Shown here piece after piece: positions 48,672 through 60,098 of a DNA stretch of 64,000 nucleotides. The notes below the pieces were generated by a model. It was not told the origin of the DNA, ran no database searches, and saw only the letters and a list, made by a program, of their open reading frames with translations. The first letter of the stretch is position 1, and each line of letters starts with the position of its first letter. Both the position numbers and the translations under genes were made by a program. Origin of the DNA: Flaccisagitta enflata. Lineage: Eukaryota > Chaetognatha > Sagittoidea > Aphragmophora. The stretch is from the NCBI GenBank assembly GCA_965153355.1, contig OZ231127.1, forward strand, positions 16,864,001 through 16,928,000, read 5' to 3'.

Positions 48672-49490
48672 CTCTGAGAGAGTCATCTTGTCCGTCATTC
48701 GTTCCATCATTGTTGCTTCTAAGACAATATACTTAGTTCCGTTCCTCTGAGAGAGTCAGTTTGTCCGTTTCTTGTTCTATCATCTGTGCATTCATGCAAG
48801 TTGCTTCTCAGACAATAGACGTAGTTCCATTTCTCTGAGAGAGTCAGTTTGTCCGTTTCTTGTTCTATCATCTGTGCATTCATGCAAGTTGCTTCTCAGA
48901 CAATAGACGTAGTTCCATTTCTCTGAGAGAGTCAGTTTGTCCGTTTCTTGTTCTATCATCTGTGCATTCATGCAAGTTGCTTCTCAGACAATAGACGTAG
49001 TTCCATTTCTCTGAGAGAGTCAGTTTGTCCGTTTCTTGTTCTATCATCTGTGCATTCGTGCAAGTTGCTTCTCAGACAATAGACGTAGTTCCATTTCTCT
49101 GAGAGAGTCAGTTTGTCTGTTTCTTGTTCTATCATCTGTGCATTCATGCAAGTTGCTTCTCAGACAATAGACGTAGTTCCATTTCTCTGAGAGAGTCAGT
49201 TTGTCTGTTTCTTGTTCTATCATCTGTGCATTCATGCAAGTCGCTTCTCAGACAATAGACGTAGTTCCATTTCTCTGAGAGAGTCAGTTTGTCCGTTTCT
49301 TGTTCTATCATCTGTGCATTCATGCAAGTTGCTTCTAAGACAATATACTTAGTTCCATTTCTCTGAGAGAGTCAGTTTGTCCGTTTCTTGTTCTATCATC
49401 TGTGCATTCATGCAAGTTGCTTCTCAGACAATAGACGTAGTTCCATCTCTCTAAGAGAGTCAGCTTGTCCTTCATTCTATCATCTGTGCA
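48672..49490 (+). repeat. 88 bp tandem array, about 9 copies
   Basis: TTCTCTGAGAGAGTCAGTTTG recurs at about 48743, 48831, 48919, 49007, 49095, 49183, 49271, 49359 and, changed, 49447, after a short variant at 48670. Middle copies are almost identical (single differences such as CATGCAAG/CGTGCAAG) and edge copies diverge, the usual pattern of unequal exchange. Not CRISPR: there are no unique spacers. Confidence 0.95.
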
Positions 49491-49629
49491 TCAATTAATG
49501 GGCAATTTTTAACAAATCTTTGACGTCTTCTTTTTTTTCTTTTTTTTTTCTTTTTTTGGAATCCTCCGCCAGAGCGAGGCTTCATTTCGAGCTGATTCGG
49601 ACTGTTACATGTAGAACCTAGCCCACCAT

Positions 49630-49711
49630 AGCCCTAACGCTACCCCTTACCCTGACCCTAAAACCAATCCCAATCCCAAACCTAACCCTAACCCCACCCC
49701 TAACCCTAAAT
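49630..49711 (-). repeat. Degenerate telomere-like repeats
   Basis: About 80 bp of CCCTAA-like hexamers (CCTAACCCTAACCCCACCCC, CCCTAACGC, CCCTGACCC). Only a few are perfect. Confidence 0.6.
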
Positions 49712-50165
49712 CAATAAACCGCTTAAAAATACTTAAAAACAAAAGACGTCGAAAGTTCCTTGAAGAATACCCAGTGGGGGCGTCCCCTGATTTTCAGCTA
49801 ACCAACTCCCAAAATGAAAACCAGCATCAAGCGCTCGCGTCGATTCTCACCCTTGCTTCTCCTAGTATCGCACTCATAAAGGTATGCTATCACTTTCTCG
49901 GTGCTTCCTTCTTTTTCTTTCCTCCACTTTTGCTCTTTATCTCTTTCTCTTTCCATTTTCTGTTCATTTATCATAGTTAGTCGACAAGAAAACTGCATTA
50001 CCGGCTTCTTCGTGCCAACATTATCAAGCCGGCTTGAATATGTTTACGCGGGTCATCATTAAACGCTTAGCGCGCTAAAGTGTCTACCAAAGGTTGGAGC
50101 AGTCTGATTACGCTTTACCAACTCGGAAAGATACTAGCCCAACAGGCCAACAGTCGCGTGCTACC
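49712..50165. other. Unannotated sequence
   Basis: No gene recognised. GTCTACCAAAGG to CAACAGTCGCGTGC precedes the TTCC tract. Confidence 0.35.
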
Positions 50166-50360
50166 TTCCTTCCCTCATCCCATTTCTCCTTCCTTCCTTC
50201 CTTCCTTCCTTCCTTCCTTCCTTCCTTCCTTCCTTCCTTCCTCCTTCCCTTCCTACCTTCCTTCCTTCCTTCCTTCATTCCCCCCTTCTTTCCTTCCTTG
50301 CCTCCTTCCTTCCTTCCCTCCTTCCTTTCTTCCTCCCTTCCCCCTTTCCCCCTTCCTCTA
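50166..50360. repeat. (TTCC)n microsatellite
   Basis: TTCC units with CTCC and ACC variants. Confidence 0.95.
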
Positions 50361-50410
50361 TTCCTTTGGAAACCACTTATCTTACCTTCAAATACCACAA
50401 AATGTCCAAA

Positions 50411-50477
50411 AACTTACAATGTGACGGACGGAGGGACCAACAGTGTAACGTGCAGAGTCGCGTGCAACTGACATAAA
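50411..50477 (-). repeat. Family A hairpin end, fragment
   Basis: GTGACGGACGGAGGGACCAA then GTGCAGAGTCGCGTGCAACTGACATAAA; hairpin decayed. CAGTCGCGTGCTACC at 50151-50165 may be its distal arm, with the TTCC tract in place of the body. Confidence 0.55.
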
Positions 50478-50679
50478 AAGGCTAAATTTCTTACGTGGGG
50501 AAGCAACATGATTACAAGTAATGTTATCAATGTCTTTAGCAACATTATACGTCAATAACAATAACAATATTGTTTTTGTTAATGGATTTTGAGGCGTTTC
50601 CATCGATGCAACGAAAGTTGCATAACCAATGATCTTTTCTTGATTTGCCGAAACGCCTCTGAGAACAATCTAATGACAA

Positions 50680-51310
50680 TTGCAGACATACACATTATGG
50701 AGGAGCGGGGAGCGCCGCTCCTCGGAAGGGGTGGAAGCTTGTCGGAAGGGAAGGGAAGGAAGAAGAGGAAAAAGAATGAAAGAAAGAAACAAAGAAAGCA
50801 GGCAGTAAAGAAAGAAAAGAAAGAAAGAAGAAATATAAAAGAAAGAAAGAAAGAAAGAAAGAATAAGAAAAAGAAAAAGAAAAAGAAAAGAAAGAATGAA
50901 AAAAAACGGATAAGGAGAAACAGAGAGAGAGGAAGAGAGAAAGAAAGAAGGGCGTGTATGTGTAACGCCAAAATTGGGGAATATGTTGATGGGCTGATTA
51001 GGAGATATGATGACTTGATGTGGCTGATATAGAAATACCTGTGTACAGTTTCTGCAGCTTCAAAACTCAAAGTCTATTACATCTTAGAGGCTGTTGATTC
51101 ACTTCAAAATGTCAACCCCACTTTTTTTCCTTGATTAGGTAAAGAACTGTGTCATTGTGTGTCTTAAAATGAAAAAAAAATGTATTTATGCATATTTTTT
51201 GCTCTTTTCTATATTTTGATTGCTTTAAGACAGTAAGAAATGTTAAAAAAAATTGCTGGAAATCTCTATGTTAAATCTCTGTCTCTCGGAAGGTTTGAAA
51301 GATGTGTATG
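50680..51310 (+). repeat. Family D element, copy 2
   Basis: Hairpin GGAGCGGGGAGCGCCGCTCC at 50702-50721, CTTGTCGGAAGGGAAGGG, a (GAAA/GGAA) purine tract, then about 300 bp matching copy 1 in reverse, ending at CGGAAGGTTTGAAAGATGTG and TGTATGTCTGGAC. Confidence 0.8.
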
Positions 51311-52340
51311 TCTGGACAATTGTGTTTGATATTTTTAGTCCACTGGATTTGTAGAGAATTGCTCAAATTTCCAAAGCCGTTATACTTAGGGGCGTTTCAG
51401 TCGAGACAATCATCATTTTTATTTGTGACACGTAATCCTACAGCTTTTATTCGTCCGTCCGTTGGTCCATTGGTCCGTTGGTCCGTCGGTCTGGTTTGGG
51501 TCTGTTGGCCCATATATAGCCGAAAAGTGGAAAAGTGAGCATTAAGTTTTTGTATGTGGCCTTTGCTGGAGCGTGCTGTGTGTTGCGATGGGGCGATGTT
51601 CTGCCCACCTGTCTGCAACGATATTGTGACCCCGCGTCATTTGCGCTAAATGTTATCATTAATGGTCGCTCGCAGTGTTCTCTGCTTGCACCGTTCTTAC
51701 TCCGTTTGTCCACTGGCAAAGGCTCACTGCCCACCTGCCTGTCTACGGGTTTGCCTACGGCTCCCTTTGATGTTGAAATTCCAACATCACACTGTGACAC
51801 ATGAGCATTGTTTCACGGTAAGAATGTAAGTGGTTTTTATGGTCACCAGAAACACGCCCTCTTAATGCTGACCTCGCTTTCAAAGTCCCTACACGTAAGA
51901 GCACCCGAGCATTCATGCTGACTACTCAAATTTATCGCAGTGATACACAAATAAAAGAGTTTGCTTCTTCTTCTTCTCATCTTCTACACTGTCTCATCAT
52001 CTTCTTTTCATTCTAATCAACAGACACACTTGATTACTATTTCAGAGACAGCCAAAGACTTCTTATTTTTTCTTTCTGGAGGTGATTTTATAAGAGAGTC
52101 TTTCTTCTGTCTTCAGTGTTTGGCTCTGCTTACGTTTTCTGTCTCATTGAGTCATTGAGTCATCGACAACTCCTGATTCATATTCGGTCTGTTGGTTCGT
52201 GCATCTGCACCCCACTTTGTTGTCTGTATGTCTCCCCATCTGTATGTCGGAATGTCTTTCGAATTGTGCTCGTTTGGGCCCGTGCCCGCTAAATACTTAA
52301 GATGCAATAAAGATTTTGCTGGTAACACTTGCTTTTGAAA
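51311..52340. other. Unannotated sequence with GGTCCGTT tract
   Basis: A (GGTCCGTT)n patch at 51450-51500 and a family A-like left end (CGTGCATCTGCACC, 52198-52211) are visible. No gene recognised. Confidence 0.4.
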
Positions 52341-52660
52341 GCAGGGTCAATTCAATTCAAACAGTTTATTTTCCCCAAGAAATGGACACTGGTTACAAAA
52401 TTGTGACTAAGTTACAATGGGGGAGGACCGGGCTTAGGCCCCTTACGTCTGCTACATTATGAATTGATTATTTTGTTTCTTTGCTTACGACAGGCCTGCT
52501 CTCGTTGGCCCTCTCATTTTAGTTGATTAGTTAAAATAAATAAGCTTTAACTACGAGTCATTAACAAGAAAAAAAGTAACAAAAACGTACGAGTACGTTA
52601 AACAATGAAATGCTTGTACAGATATATGGTACAGTATGGTACAATTACCATGCAACAGTG
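52341..52660 (-). repeat. Possible retroposon 3' end
   Basis: Read on the minus strand it ends AAACTGTTTGAATTGAATTG, a (TTGAA)-like tail following TGTAACCAGTGTCCATTTC. Such short tandem tails occur at LINE or SINE 3' ends. No coding part was identified with certainty. Confidence 0.25.
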
Positions 52661-52694
52661 GTGAGGCAGAGAAAAAGAAGAGAATAATTCAGTT

Positions 52695-52699
<5 letters not shown>

Positions 52700-52727
<28 letters not shown>

Positions 52728-52800
52728 GGAAAAAGGTTTTATGTTGTTTTTATAATTAGGGATGTTTTGTTTTCAAAATTTTTTTTTTTTTTTTTTTTCA
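52700..52800. repeat. Two poly-T tracts
   Basis: About 26 T at 52700 and about 19 T at 52780, followed by a G-run at 52802. Confidence 0.95.
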
Positions 52801-52953
52801 GAGGGGGGGTGGAAGGACGGTTCCGATATCCATAGTAAAGATTCCGAATGGCAAGATGAAATAATACTACCAGAGGTTAATCCCCACTCCTTGGCAGTTG
52901 AGTTGATTTTTAATGAGAGGAATCTTTAGTAATCGATGATAGTTTCATTAGGT

Positions 52954-53133
52954 TTACGACTGCTTATTAGTCATTATGTAATAAAAAATGGAATAGAGTT
53001 GCTCTTTGTTAGTGAAGTTACCAATGCCGTAAGGCGGTGCTGCTCTGGACACATTCGTGTACATTACAGCTAGTCTGTCCGAAGACGCCCATCTCATATT
53101 TTTAATAAGTTTCCGTGTGCAATGTGTGACCAT
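52954..53133 (-). CDS. Small frame of 59 codons, unassigned
   Basis: ATG at 53133 to TAA at 52954, containing KLIKNMRWASSDRLAVMYTN and PPYGIGNFTNKEQLYSIFYY. The composition is more protein-like than its surroundings and the region lies just beyond a possible retroposon 3' end. No family recognised; could be chance. Confidence 0.15.
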   Translation of the reverse strand: MVTHCTRKLIKNMRWASSDRLAVMYTNVSRAAPPYGIGNFTNKEQLYSIFYYIMTNKQS

Positions 53134-53485
53134 TGAGATGAGGGATGATCTGATAACTCACGGACTTTCGCCCGTGTAAAATTGTATAATTGTATTCGCC
53201 GCGTAAAATTTTTGGTTGTTTTTTATGGCAGATACAAAACCATTATCGAGACTGCACAAAAGGTCTTCTATTTGTGTGTTACGAGCAAAATTGACTAGCT
53301 GATTTAATCATTTGTTTGAATTCCAGGTTCTCAAAAGATTGGCTAAATCAACGTCATAAAAACGATAGCACGAGAAGGTGAGACATAACTGGTAAGAATG
53401 CATCTTGGGAAAGTGCTCTCTAGCCATAAATGTTACGGATAGATGGAGATTGGACAAACGCACCGACCGATCAACCAAGTGATAT

Positions 53486-53727
53486 TGGTCATTCTAAGGT
53501 GTGAGAGTACAAGGTTCTGTAACACTTAAGTTCTCCAATACTGGATAACAGCCCTCGCCCAACCGTCCGCGACTTTTCCCCGTTGGTGAGCTTGTTTAAG
53601 AAGTGGAAGATTTTGTCGCTCAGTTGGCCAAGTTGGCCAACGCCCAACTGAGCGACAACATTGTCCAGTATTGGAGAACTATAGTGTTACAGTACTTTGG
53701 ACTCACAAACCTTAGAATGACCCAAAT
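53486..53727. repeat. Nested inverted repeats
   Basis: Outer arms of about 62 bp (GGTCATTCTAAGGTGTGAG...CTCCAATACTGG and CCAGTATTGGAG...CTTAGAATGACC) enclose a family A-like right half and a central palindrome GTCGCTCAGTTGG / CCAACTGAGCGAC (53613-53656). Confidence 0.8.
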
Positions 53728-53737
53728 CACTTTAAAC

Positions 53738-54057
53738 AGGACCGGATACACGGCCAATAAGTGGTCGCTGGAGGGTGGGCAGGGGCTGTAATGCGGATGG
53801 GCAGAACCAGTATGGGGCAAGATTGGAGCTGCAACATGATTGGGCAGGGGCAATAAAGCTCAGATATCACCACTCCAGTGCATTTCCCGTCATCCAAAAT
53901 TTCGCTCTACGGACAAACCTTCCAACACACCTACATACGGACACAACCTCTCATAAACTCGCTTAGCCAGCGACTGAAAAGGCCATTATTCAACAATGTT
54001 ATGGACGGACCGATGGACCAACGGACCGACACAGCGACGTAAAGACTACTAAAAAGA
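53738..54057 (-). repeat. Family A element, long and diverged
   Basis: GGACCGGATACACGGCCAAT, two GGGTGGGCAGGGGC-type body blocks (53772, 53842), GGACCGA tract and TAAAAAGAG end. The body appears partly duplicated. Confidence 0.7.
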
Positions 54058-54437
54058 GGGTATATTCTCTTGACACAGAGCTGTAATTGAACAAGCCCGC
54101 CTCGTTCCCACCTCTCCATTCATCTTATCCCATTCTCGATCCCTTCTTTTTCCCATCTTCCTCCCATCTTTCCGTTTCTCTGTTGAGGAGGTCTTCTTCA
54201 CACGGGGAAACCTATTATCTCATCCTCGTCTGCTTTTCGCCCTCCTCTGCTCCTCTTCCACCTCCGCCTCTTCCTCCTCCCTCATATCCTATTCTTCTTC
54301 CTCTTTATTGTCAGTTGCGTTAAGCAGTTCACTTTTAAATCTTTTGCTTCTTTATATTCTAGCTACTTTTTATTTTCATACATTTTATTTTAATCTTGTG
54401 CTACTTTATATCTATGCTACTTCATACTCATGCAATT

Positions 54438-54627
54438 TTTGTCACGTCTGCTTGCTTTGTCCATCCATTCTTTAGTTGGTCGGTTGGTCCATCAAACTTT
54501 ACAATTTTTATTCTAGCGGTCTTTAGCCCCTCTGCCCCTGCCCTAATGCTCTAGCAACCTCAAATATAGCCCCTGCCCATCCGCGCATAATTGGGGTAGC
54601 TGTGTATCTGGCCTTATTGCTTTATGA
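54438..54627 (+). repeat. Family A element, old
   Basis: Left TTGCTTTGTCCATCC, GGTC tract, AACCTCAAATATAGCCCCTG, terminus GTGTATCTGGCCTTA; the hairpin is missing. Confidence 0.75.
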
Positions 54628-55225
54628 TAAGATTTCTCTTAGTTTTTCCTCAAATTGTATAGTTTTCATTAGTCCCATGCATGCAACTTGGCATGTTTTT
54701 TCAGATATATTTTCATTACATTAAATTTTGTTATTTTGATATTTTCCATCATATACATTCTATTATTACATCAGAAATACATGCACAGTTTGGCTTCACA
54801 AGAGCCTGTGTCAAGGGACTGGACAAAATAATGCCTCATATTATAAACATAGAAATAACTACTAAGTCTTTACTTGTACATAAAAATCTATACCTTGTGA
54901 GCAATCCGGAGTAAACACCATTGAAAGCTTGCAAGGCTTTCATCCTTTCTATATTGGAGAATTCTGGCCTCCTTTTACAAAGGCAATGTTGGATGAAGAC
55001 AAGATATGAGAGGCAGAAGACGACAAACAACTAGACAGTTGAACTCCGCAATAATGCCAATAATGCTATATTGATTGTCACAAGTGCAATTGTGCATGTC
55101 AAAGGACCTTTCTGTTCTCGCTGCCGCTCTTTCTTTTGTCTGTTTAACCGTTTCACTCCGCGTCTTTCTGTTAGTCTGGCTGACAGTCTCACTGTCTAGC
55201 TGACAATTCGAGTTTCTCTCCTTCG
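54628..55225. other. Unannotated sequence
   Basis: No gene recognised in about 600 bp. Confidence 0.35.
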
Positions 55226-55358
<133 letters not shown>

Positions 55359-55519
55359 TATCTGTCTTTCCATTAATTCGGTGTTTAGGAAATTGGAGAT
55401 GATGGGTCTCTTGGCAGCTTCTTAGTGACTCTTTGAGATTCCATTCTTCCCCTTAATTTGTATGTCCGAAAATTCCATCGCATGCACACGCTAACGCGAT
55501 GTCACTTCCGCAGACAAGG

Positions 55520-55524
55520 AGAGA

Positions 55525-55611
<87 letters not shown>

Positions 55612-55712
55612 CGACCGACAGACAGGCAGACAGACAGACACACACACACACTTAGAGAGAAAGAGAGATATTGAGTCAGAGACAGAGACAGGAACAGAGA
55701 CAGAGACAGAAC
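55520..55712. repeat. (GA)n(GACA)n microsatellite
   Basis: GA, then GACA with GACC variants, a short CA run, then GACAGA units. Confidence 0.96.
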
Positions 55713-55820
55713 TAAGAAGAAAACGTTTTAATCCTATTTACGTTTCCGCTTATCTGTTTCCGCATTAACAACAGCCAGAAATGAAAATGAAAACCATTAA
55801 TAAAAAACATAAAAAAAAAC

Positions 55821-55956
55821 TAGGGGTGTGGAAGCGGTCGATTTTCATGCCGCTTCCACCGCTTCCGCTTCCGCTTCAGCTTCCATTTTACAGTATCAAA
55901 TACTAGTAGCTATCCCATCCTCCATGTTGGAAGCGGTCAATAACTTCCCATCCCTA
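55821..55956. mobile_element. hAT-like MITE, copy 2
   Basis: TAGGGGTGTGGAAGCGG to CTTCCCATCCCTA, 136 bp, with internal GCTTCC/GGAAGC blocks and a central TACAGTATCAAATACTAG. Matches 11995-12127 in length, ends and the GCTTCCATTTTACAGT block (inverted). The outside 8-mers do not match well here. Confidence 0.6.
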
Positions 55957-55999
55957 AGTAAAAACTAAAACAAAAACAAGGCAGGAATACATGGCTTCT

Positions 56000-56165
56000 C
56001 AGAGTGTGTCTGCGTTAATCAGCTTATTCGGATATTTTATTATTTGGATATTGATATCCGGATATTTCATGTAGTAAATTTTGTAAATTCACTATGTAGA
56101 ATAACTGGATACTGATATCCAAATAAAATATCCAAATAAGATGGTGAATGCAGACGCACCCTCAG
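56000..56165. mobile_element. CAG...CTG-ended MITE, 166 bp
   Basis: CAGAGTGTGTCTGCGTT and AATGCAGACGCACCCTCAG invert, and the arms continue inward through TTATTCGGATATTTTATT for about 65 bp. It almost folds end to end. Confidence 0.7.
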
Positions 56166-56312
56166 TTACTAGAATAATGTTGATCTTGTGTTTTACAGTA
56201 GCGTAAGCCCGCTTGCATGGCGTCGGTGTAGATAATAAAAAAATCTTTGATTGATCAGTAGATCGGTAAGTATGTTAGTGACTTCCACCGTCCATCTGTC
56301 TGTCTTATCGTT

Positions 56313-56462
56313 TTTTAGTCGCGCGCTACGCGACTCTAAAAGCCACTTTTCGCTCCGTCGAACCCTCGGTCCGTCCGTCTATCTGTCCATCCGTCGGCCC
56401 GTCCGTCCGTTGGTCTGTCCTTCCGTCCGTCCATCGGTCCGTCAGTCCGTCACAAATGATTT
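56313..56462 (+). repeat. Family A left half
   Basis: Hairpin AGTCGCGCGCTACGCGACT and a long (CCGT)n tract; replaced rightwards by other sequence. A distal arm-like GATGCACGCGACT is at 56597-56609. Confidence 0.8.
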
Positions 56463-56639
56463 TAGAGGAATTTTTTCGCTCTTTTAACTCTTTTGAACAA
56501 TTAGAGAATGCACTGGGAGGTTGAGATCACTAATTTGGAAGTTCCAGTCTGTCTGCCTGTCTGTTTGTCTGTCTGTCCTACCTTTGGTGAAAATGCCGAT
56601 GCACGCGACTTAGGTCTAATGACTCCATCAGACTTATCC

Positions 56640-56830
56640 CTAGCTCTATCAGACCATTCCTAGCTCTATCAGACCTATCCCGAGCTCTATCAGGCCTATC
56701 CCGAGCTCTATCAGACCTTTCCCGAGCTCTATCAGACCTATCCCGAGCTCTATCAGACCTATCCCCAGCTCTATCAGACCTATCCCCAGCTCTATCAGAC
56801 ATATCTCCAGCTATCAGACCTATCCCCACC
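56640..56830 (-). repeat. 21 bp minisatellite, about 9 units
   Basis: AGCTCTATCAGACCTATCCC(C/G) units. The periodic Asp/Arg frame on the minus strand is an artefact of the 21 bp length. Confidence 0.9.
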
Positions 56831-56937
56831 GTAGCTGATTTTATTAGTGAATGAAATGACGAGTATTGTTTATGATGAGCGAAATGAGATTTCTATTGAT
56901 TTCAAACATTTTTAGCGATTTTTCATCCGAGCGTGAC

Positions 56938-57135
56938 GGACGGATGGACGGACGGATAGAGTTTCTTATAGACGTGCTATGGCGCATCTAAGAATCATCC
57001 TAGCATTTTCCTAAGTTATTTCCAGTGATTTTTGCTTCTTTTCAAGATTTTCAACTCGAGCGTTACCGACAAACAAACCAAACAAACAGACCAAGAGCCT
57101 CCTCATAGAGTGCTATAGCACCCTAAAAATGAACA
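56938..57135 (-). repeat. Two family B-like hairpin ends
   Basis: GGACGGACGGATAGAG...CTTATAGACGTGCTATGGCGCATCTAAG (hairpin at 56970-56990) and, 80 bp on, AAACAGACCAAGAGCC...ATAGAGTGCTATAGCACCCTAAAAAT (about 57103-57127). Both have a purine-side tetranucleotide tract, ATAG and a hairpin before the A-run, with different stem sequences. Confidence 0.65.
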
Positions 57136-57357
57136 ATGAACAGAGCTAACAATCATTTGGGGTAAGAATTAGTCCTTGATTGAGATGTCATCAGTAGATA
57201 ATATTTCTTATTTGTTATCTTGTATTCTTTTCATTCAAATGTCATTGTGCCGCCTGGTTTCGTTTTTTTTTTTATCTTTGATCGCTTCTCTCCATCATTT
57301 TATCTTTCTTCTTCATCATCTCCTTCTTCACTTTTCTTCTCTTGCCTCGACCGTCGT

Positions 57358-57516
57358 TCTTCTTATTCTTCTTCTTCTTTTCTTTTTCTGCTTTTTCTTT
57401 CTTTTCTTTTCTTTTTCTTTATTTCTTTTTCTTTCTCTTCTTCTTCTTCTTCTTCTTCTTCTCCTTCTTCTTCTTCTTCTTCTTCTCCTTCTTCTTCTTC
57501 TCCTTCTTCTCCTTCT

Positions 57517-57607
<91 letters not shown>
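57358..57607. repeat. (TTC)n / (CT)n compound microsatellite
   Basis: TTCTTCTCC units then about 80 bp CT. Confidence 0.97.
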
Positions 57608-57608
<1 letters not shown>

Positions 57609-57798
57609 CTCTATCTCTCATTAGTTTTCTCTCCTGATCTGTGTTGTACCTCGTCTAAACATTCCCTCAGGACAAACTTTAAAACTGGATTTCTGAAAGT
57701 TCAAAACCAAAAAATATTTATCCCTTCTTCTATCATTATTTATCTTTTTCGACTTCTTTTCCCTCTCATTACGCGATGGATCTTCGAGCACGTGGGGA

Positions 57799-58044
57799 GT
57801 TTTTAGTCGCGTGCACGCGACTCTACAACCCACTCTGTTAGTCTGTCTGTCGGTCCGTCAGTAACGCTTAACTATTTTTTGTCGTTTTATGCTATTTTAA
57901 GTCATTTAAAGTTATTTTAGGTTATTTGAAGTTGATTTAAGTCAATTTACATTAAGTCTCTTAGTCTTTTGGTCCCCCAGTCTTTTAGTCTTCTGGTCTT
58001 AACAACCGCACGCGACGCGACTGTAAGGTGTTGGCCTTGTTTTA
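57799..58044 (+). repeat. Family A element with unusual body
   Basis: Perfect hairpin AGTCGCGTGCACGCGACT, (GTCT/CGGT) tract, distal CGCACGCGACGCGACTG, terminus GGCCTTGTTTT. The middle is replaced by a degenerate TTTAAGT(CA)-rich stretch and four CTTTTAGTCTTCTGGTC-like units. Confidence 0.8.
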
Positions 58045-58045
58045 T

Positions 58046-58176
<131 letters not shown>

Positions 58177-58690
58177 TTCACTTCGTTCTCATATCTTTAC
58201 AGACAGCTAGTGACATCCAGTGCAGTGGACTTTAGCCACTTCTCCAAGTCTCACCTAACTTTAGGCCTCAGGTTCGAAACCTTACGATGAAGCTCATATT
58301 CCACGATGAACCAGTACAACCTGTCTCAAATAACACCCAGACCTCTTGATTATGATTTTCTTGGCAGACCTCTTGATTATGAACTTTAAGATCTTCCGAC
58401 AGACCATCTTGACTAATACCAAACAAAAAGTTACCATATAACAGGGTTTCAGCTATCAAAAACACATTTAAGTTCATCCTTGATTCTCCTAAAATGGGTT
58501 TGATGGTATTGGATCATTGATACATTTTTAGTTGTTTGCACTATTCATGTTGCTCTGTCAGTCTATCCATCTGTCCATCCATCCGTCAGTCAATCCATCT
58601 GTCACATTAAATTTTTAACTGTTTTTGGGTATTTCAAGGTAAAATAAGTTGTTTCGAAAGTAAAATTTGTTATTATTAATCTCTTGGTTA
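58177..58690. other. Unannotated sequence
   Basis: No gene. GACCTCTTGATTATGA occurs twice (58340, 58366). Confidence 0.4.
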
Positions 58691-58820
58691 GTTGGTCGGA
58701 AGGAGAAAGGTAGGAAGGAAGGAAGGAAGGAAGGAATGAAGGAATGGCAGGAAGGGAGTGAGGAAGGAAAGAATGAAATGAGGTAGGGACCAGGGAGGAA
58801 GGAAAGAAGGGAGGAAGGAG
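58691..58820. repeat. (GGAA)n tract
   Basis: Purine tract of GGAAG units. Confidence 0.93.
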
Positions 58821-58924
58821 TTTGTATGTATGTGGTTATGTGTGTAATTTTGGAACAGAGCATATGACTGTTTTTTTTCTTTCAAAATGCAATTTTGAAA
58901 ATTTCCCTTTCATGATATCAAAAA

Positions 58925-59175
58925 AAGAAATGCCTTCTTTTCTTTTTGTAATCTTTTTCCTGCTCTTCTTTTTCTTTCAATTTGATTTTTCTTTTTTCCT
59001 TTTATTTTCTTTGTCTTTCCTTTCTTTTTCCTTTTCCTTTCCTTTTTTTTTTCTTTCTTTTCTCTTCTTCTTTTTTCTTCCTTCTTTCCCTTTTCACCTT
59101 TTTCTTCCAAACTTAATGACATGCCCCCTTCCCTTCCGAGCAGCGGCGCTGCACGCTGCAACATAATCAAGAGGT
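58925..59175 (-). repeat. Family D-like end with compensated hairpin
   Basis: A T/C-rich tract, then CCCTTCCCTTCCGA and GCAGCGGCGCTGCACGCTGC (59142-59161). This is the family D hairpin with G-C pairs exchanged. Confidence 0.65.
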
Positions 59176-60002
59176 CTGATAACACCTATCTGACATTTAG
59201 GCGGAAGATGTATGGCTATGGTTTACATAGTAAATATAGCTCTAGTAACATGAGATTTACATCGAAGATAGCTAATTAGTGGCATTTTTGAATGGTAAGA
59301 AGATTTGATTTCGTTTTAACTCCTATGATGCTAAAATCAGCCATGATATACTAATTGCAATGTCAAAATGATACCAATTTTTCCCAGGTTTATGTTTTAG
59401 GAGATGCCCATTATCGCAAGGGATTCAAAGCATCCTGAGGGACAAGAAATTGTAAACATGACCAATATTTTCTGGGAAGAGTATCTAAAGGTGGGAAGTG
59501 TCCAGTTTTTGGCGCCTAGGATGGGCAATGTTGGATGATATTAAGTTGAATAAGATGGAGAAATGATTCAGTTCGGCAATTCCCGCCCTTGACGATTTAC
59601 TAGCAGTCCCCATCTAAGGACGACCCCAGGACAGTAAAAGCCGTGACTAGGGCATTTGATGTTCCAAGTTCATGAACTAAAGCGCCTAAGTTCTTTTGGA
59701 AAAGTTTTAGGACTTTTGACAGCAACCATTACACTAAGTAATTACTTAGCTAATCCTTTTCTGTCAGACAGGTGTTGTCAATTCTTTGTGACCTTAATCG
59801 TTTTTTACCCTTGGTCATATTCTTAACTATCAAATGATACAAATCTGTTACAGCTTAGATCTTGAGCGCAATAGAAAAAAAAATTACACAGAAAAACCAA
59901 GATCCATTTTCTATTCCGTATTTGGTAATCCCAGCTTTTTGCATCGTGACCAGCATCTCGAAAACAAAGATTAAAGAGACTCACACACAATTTCAGACAC
60001 TT

Positions 60003-60004
<2 letters not shown>
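59176..60004. other. Mixed unique-looking sequence with a possible exon
   Basis: TTTTTCCCAG at about 59387 resembles a splice acceptor. Soon after, an ATG-led 45-codon frame (MPIIARDSKHPEGQEIVNMT...) precedes a CTAAAGGTGGG donor-like site at about 59490. No family is recognised and no second exon was found. Confidence 0.2.

Positions 60005-60097
<93 letters not shown>
60005..60097. repeat. (CT)n(AT)n compound microsatellite
   Basis: About 45 bp CT then about 40 bp TA. Confidence 0.98.

Positions 60098-60098
<1 letters not shown>

Noticed and set aside
48672-49490. CRISPR-like regular repeats (also the 20 bp arrays at 37.4-39.9 kb)
   Set aside because: Units are contiguous with no unique spacers, lengths are wrong, and no Cas-like gene is present; the window is eukaryotic.
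58262-58285. GGTTCGAAACC, a tRNA B-box match
   Set aside because: No A-box at the right distance, and the T-stem and acceptor stem do not pair; the surrounding sequence is not cloverleaf-like.
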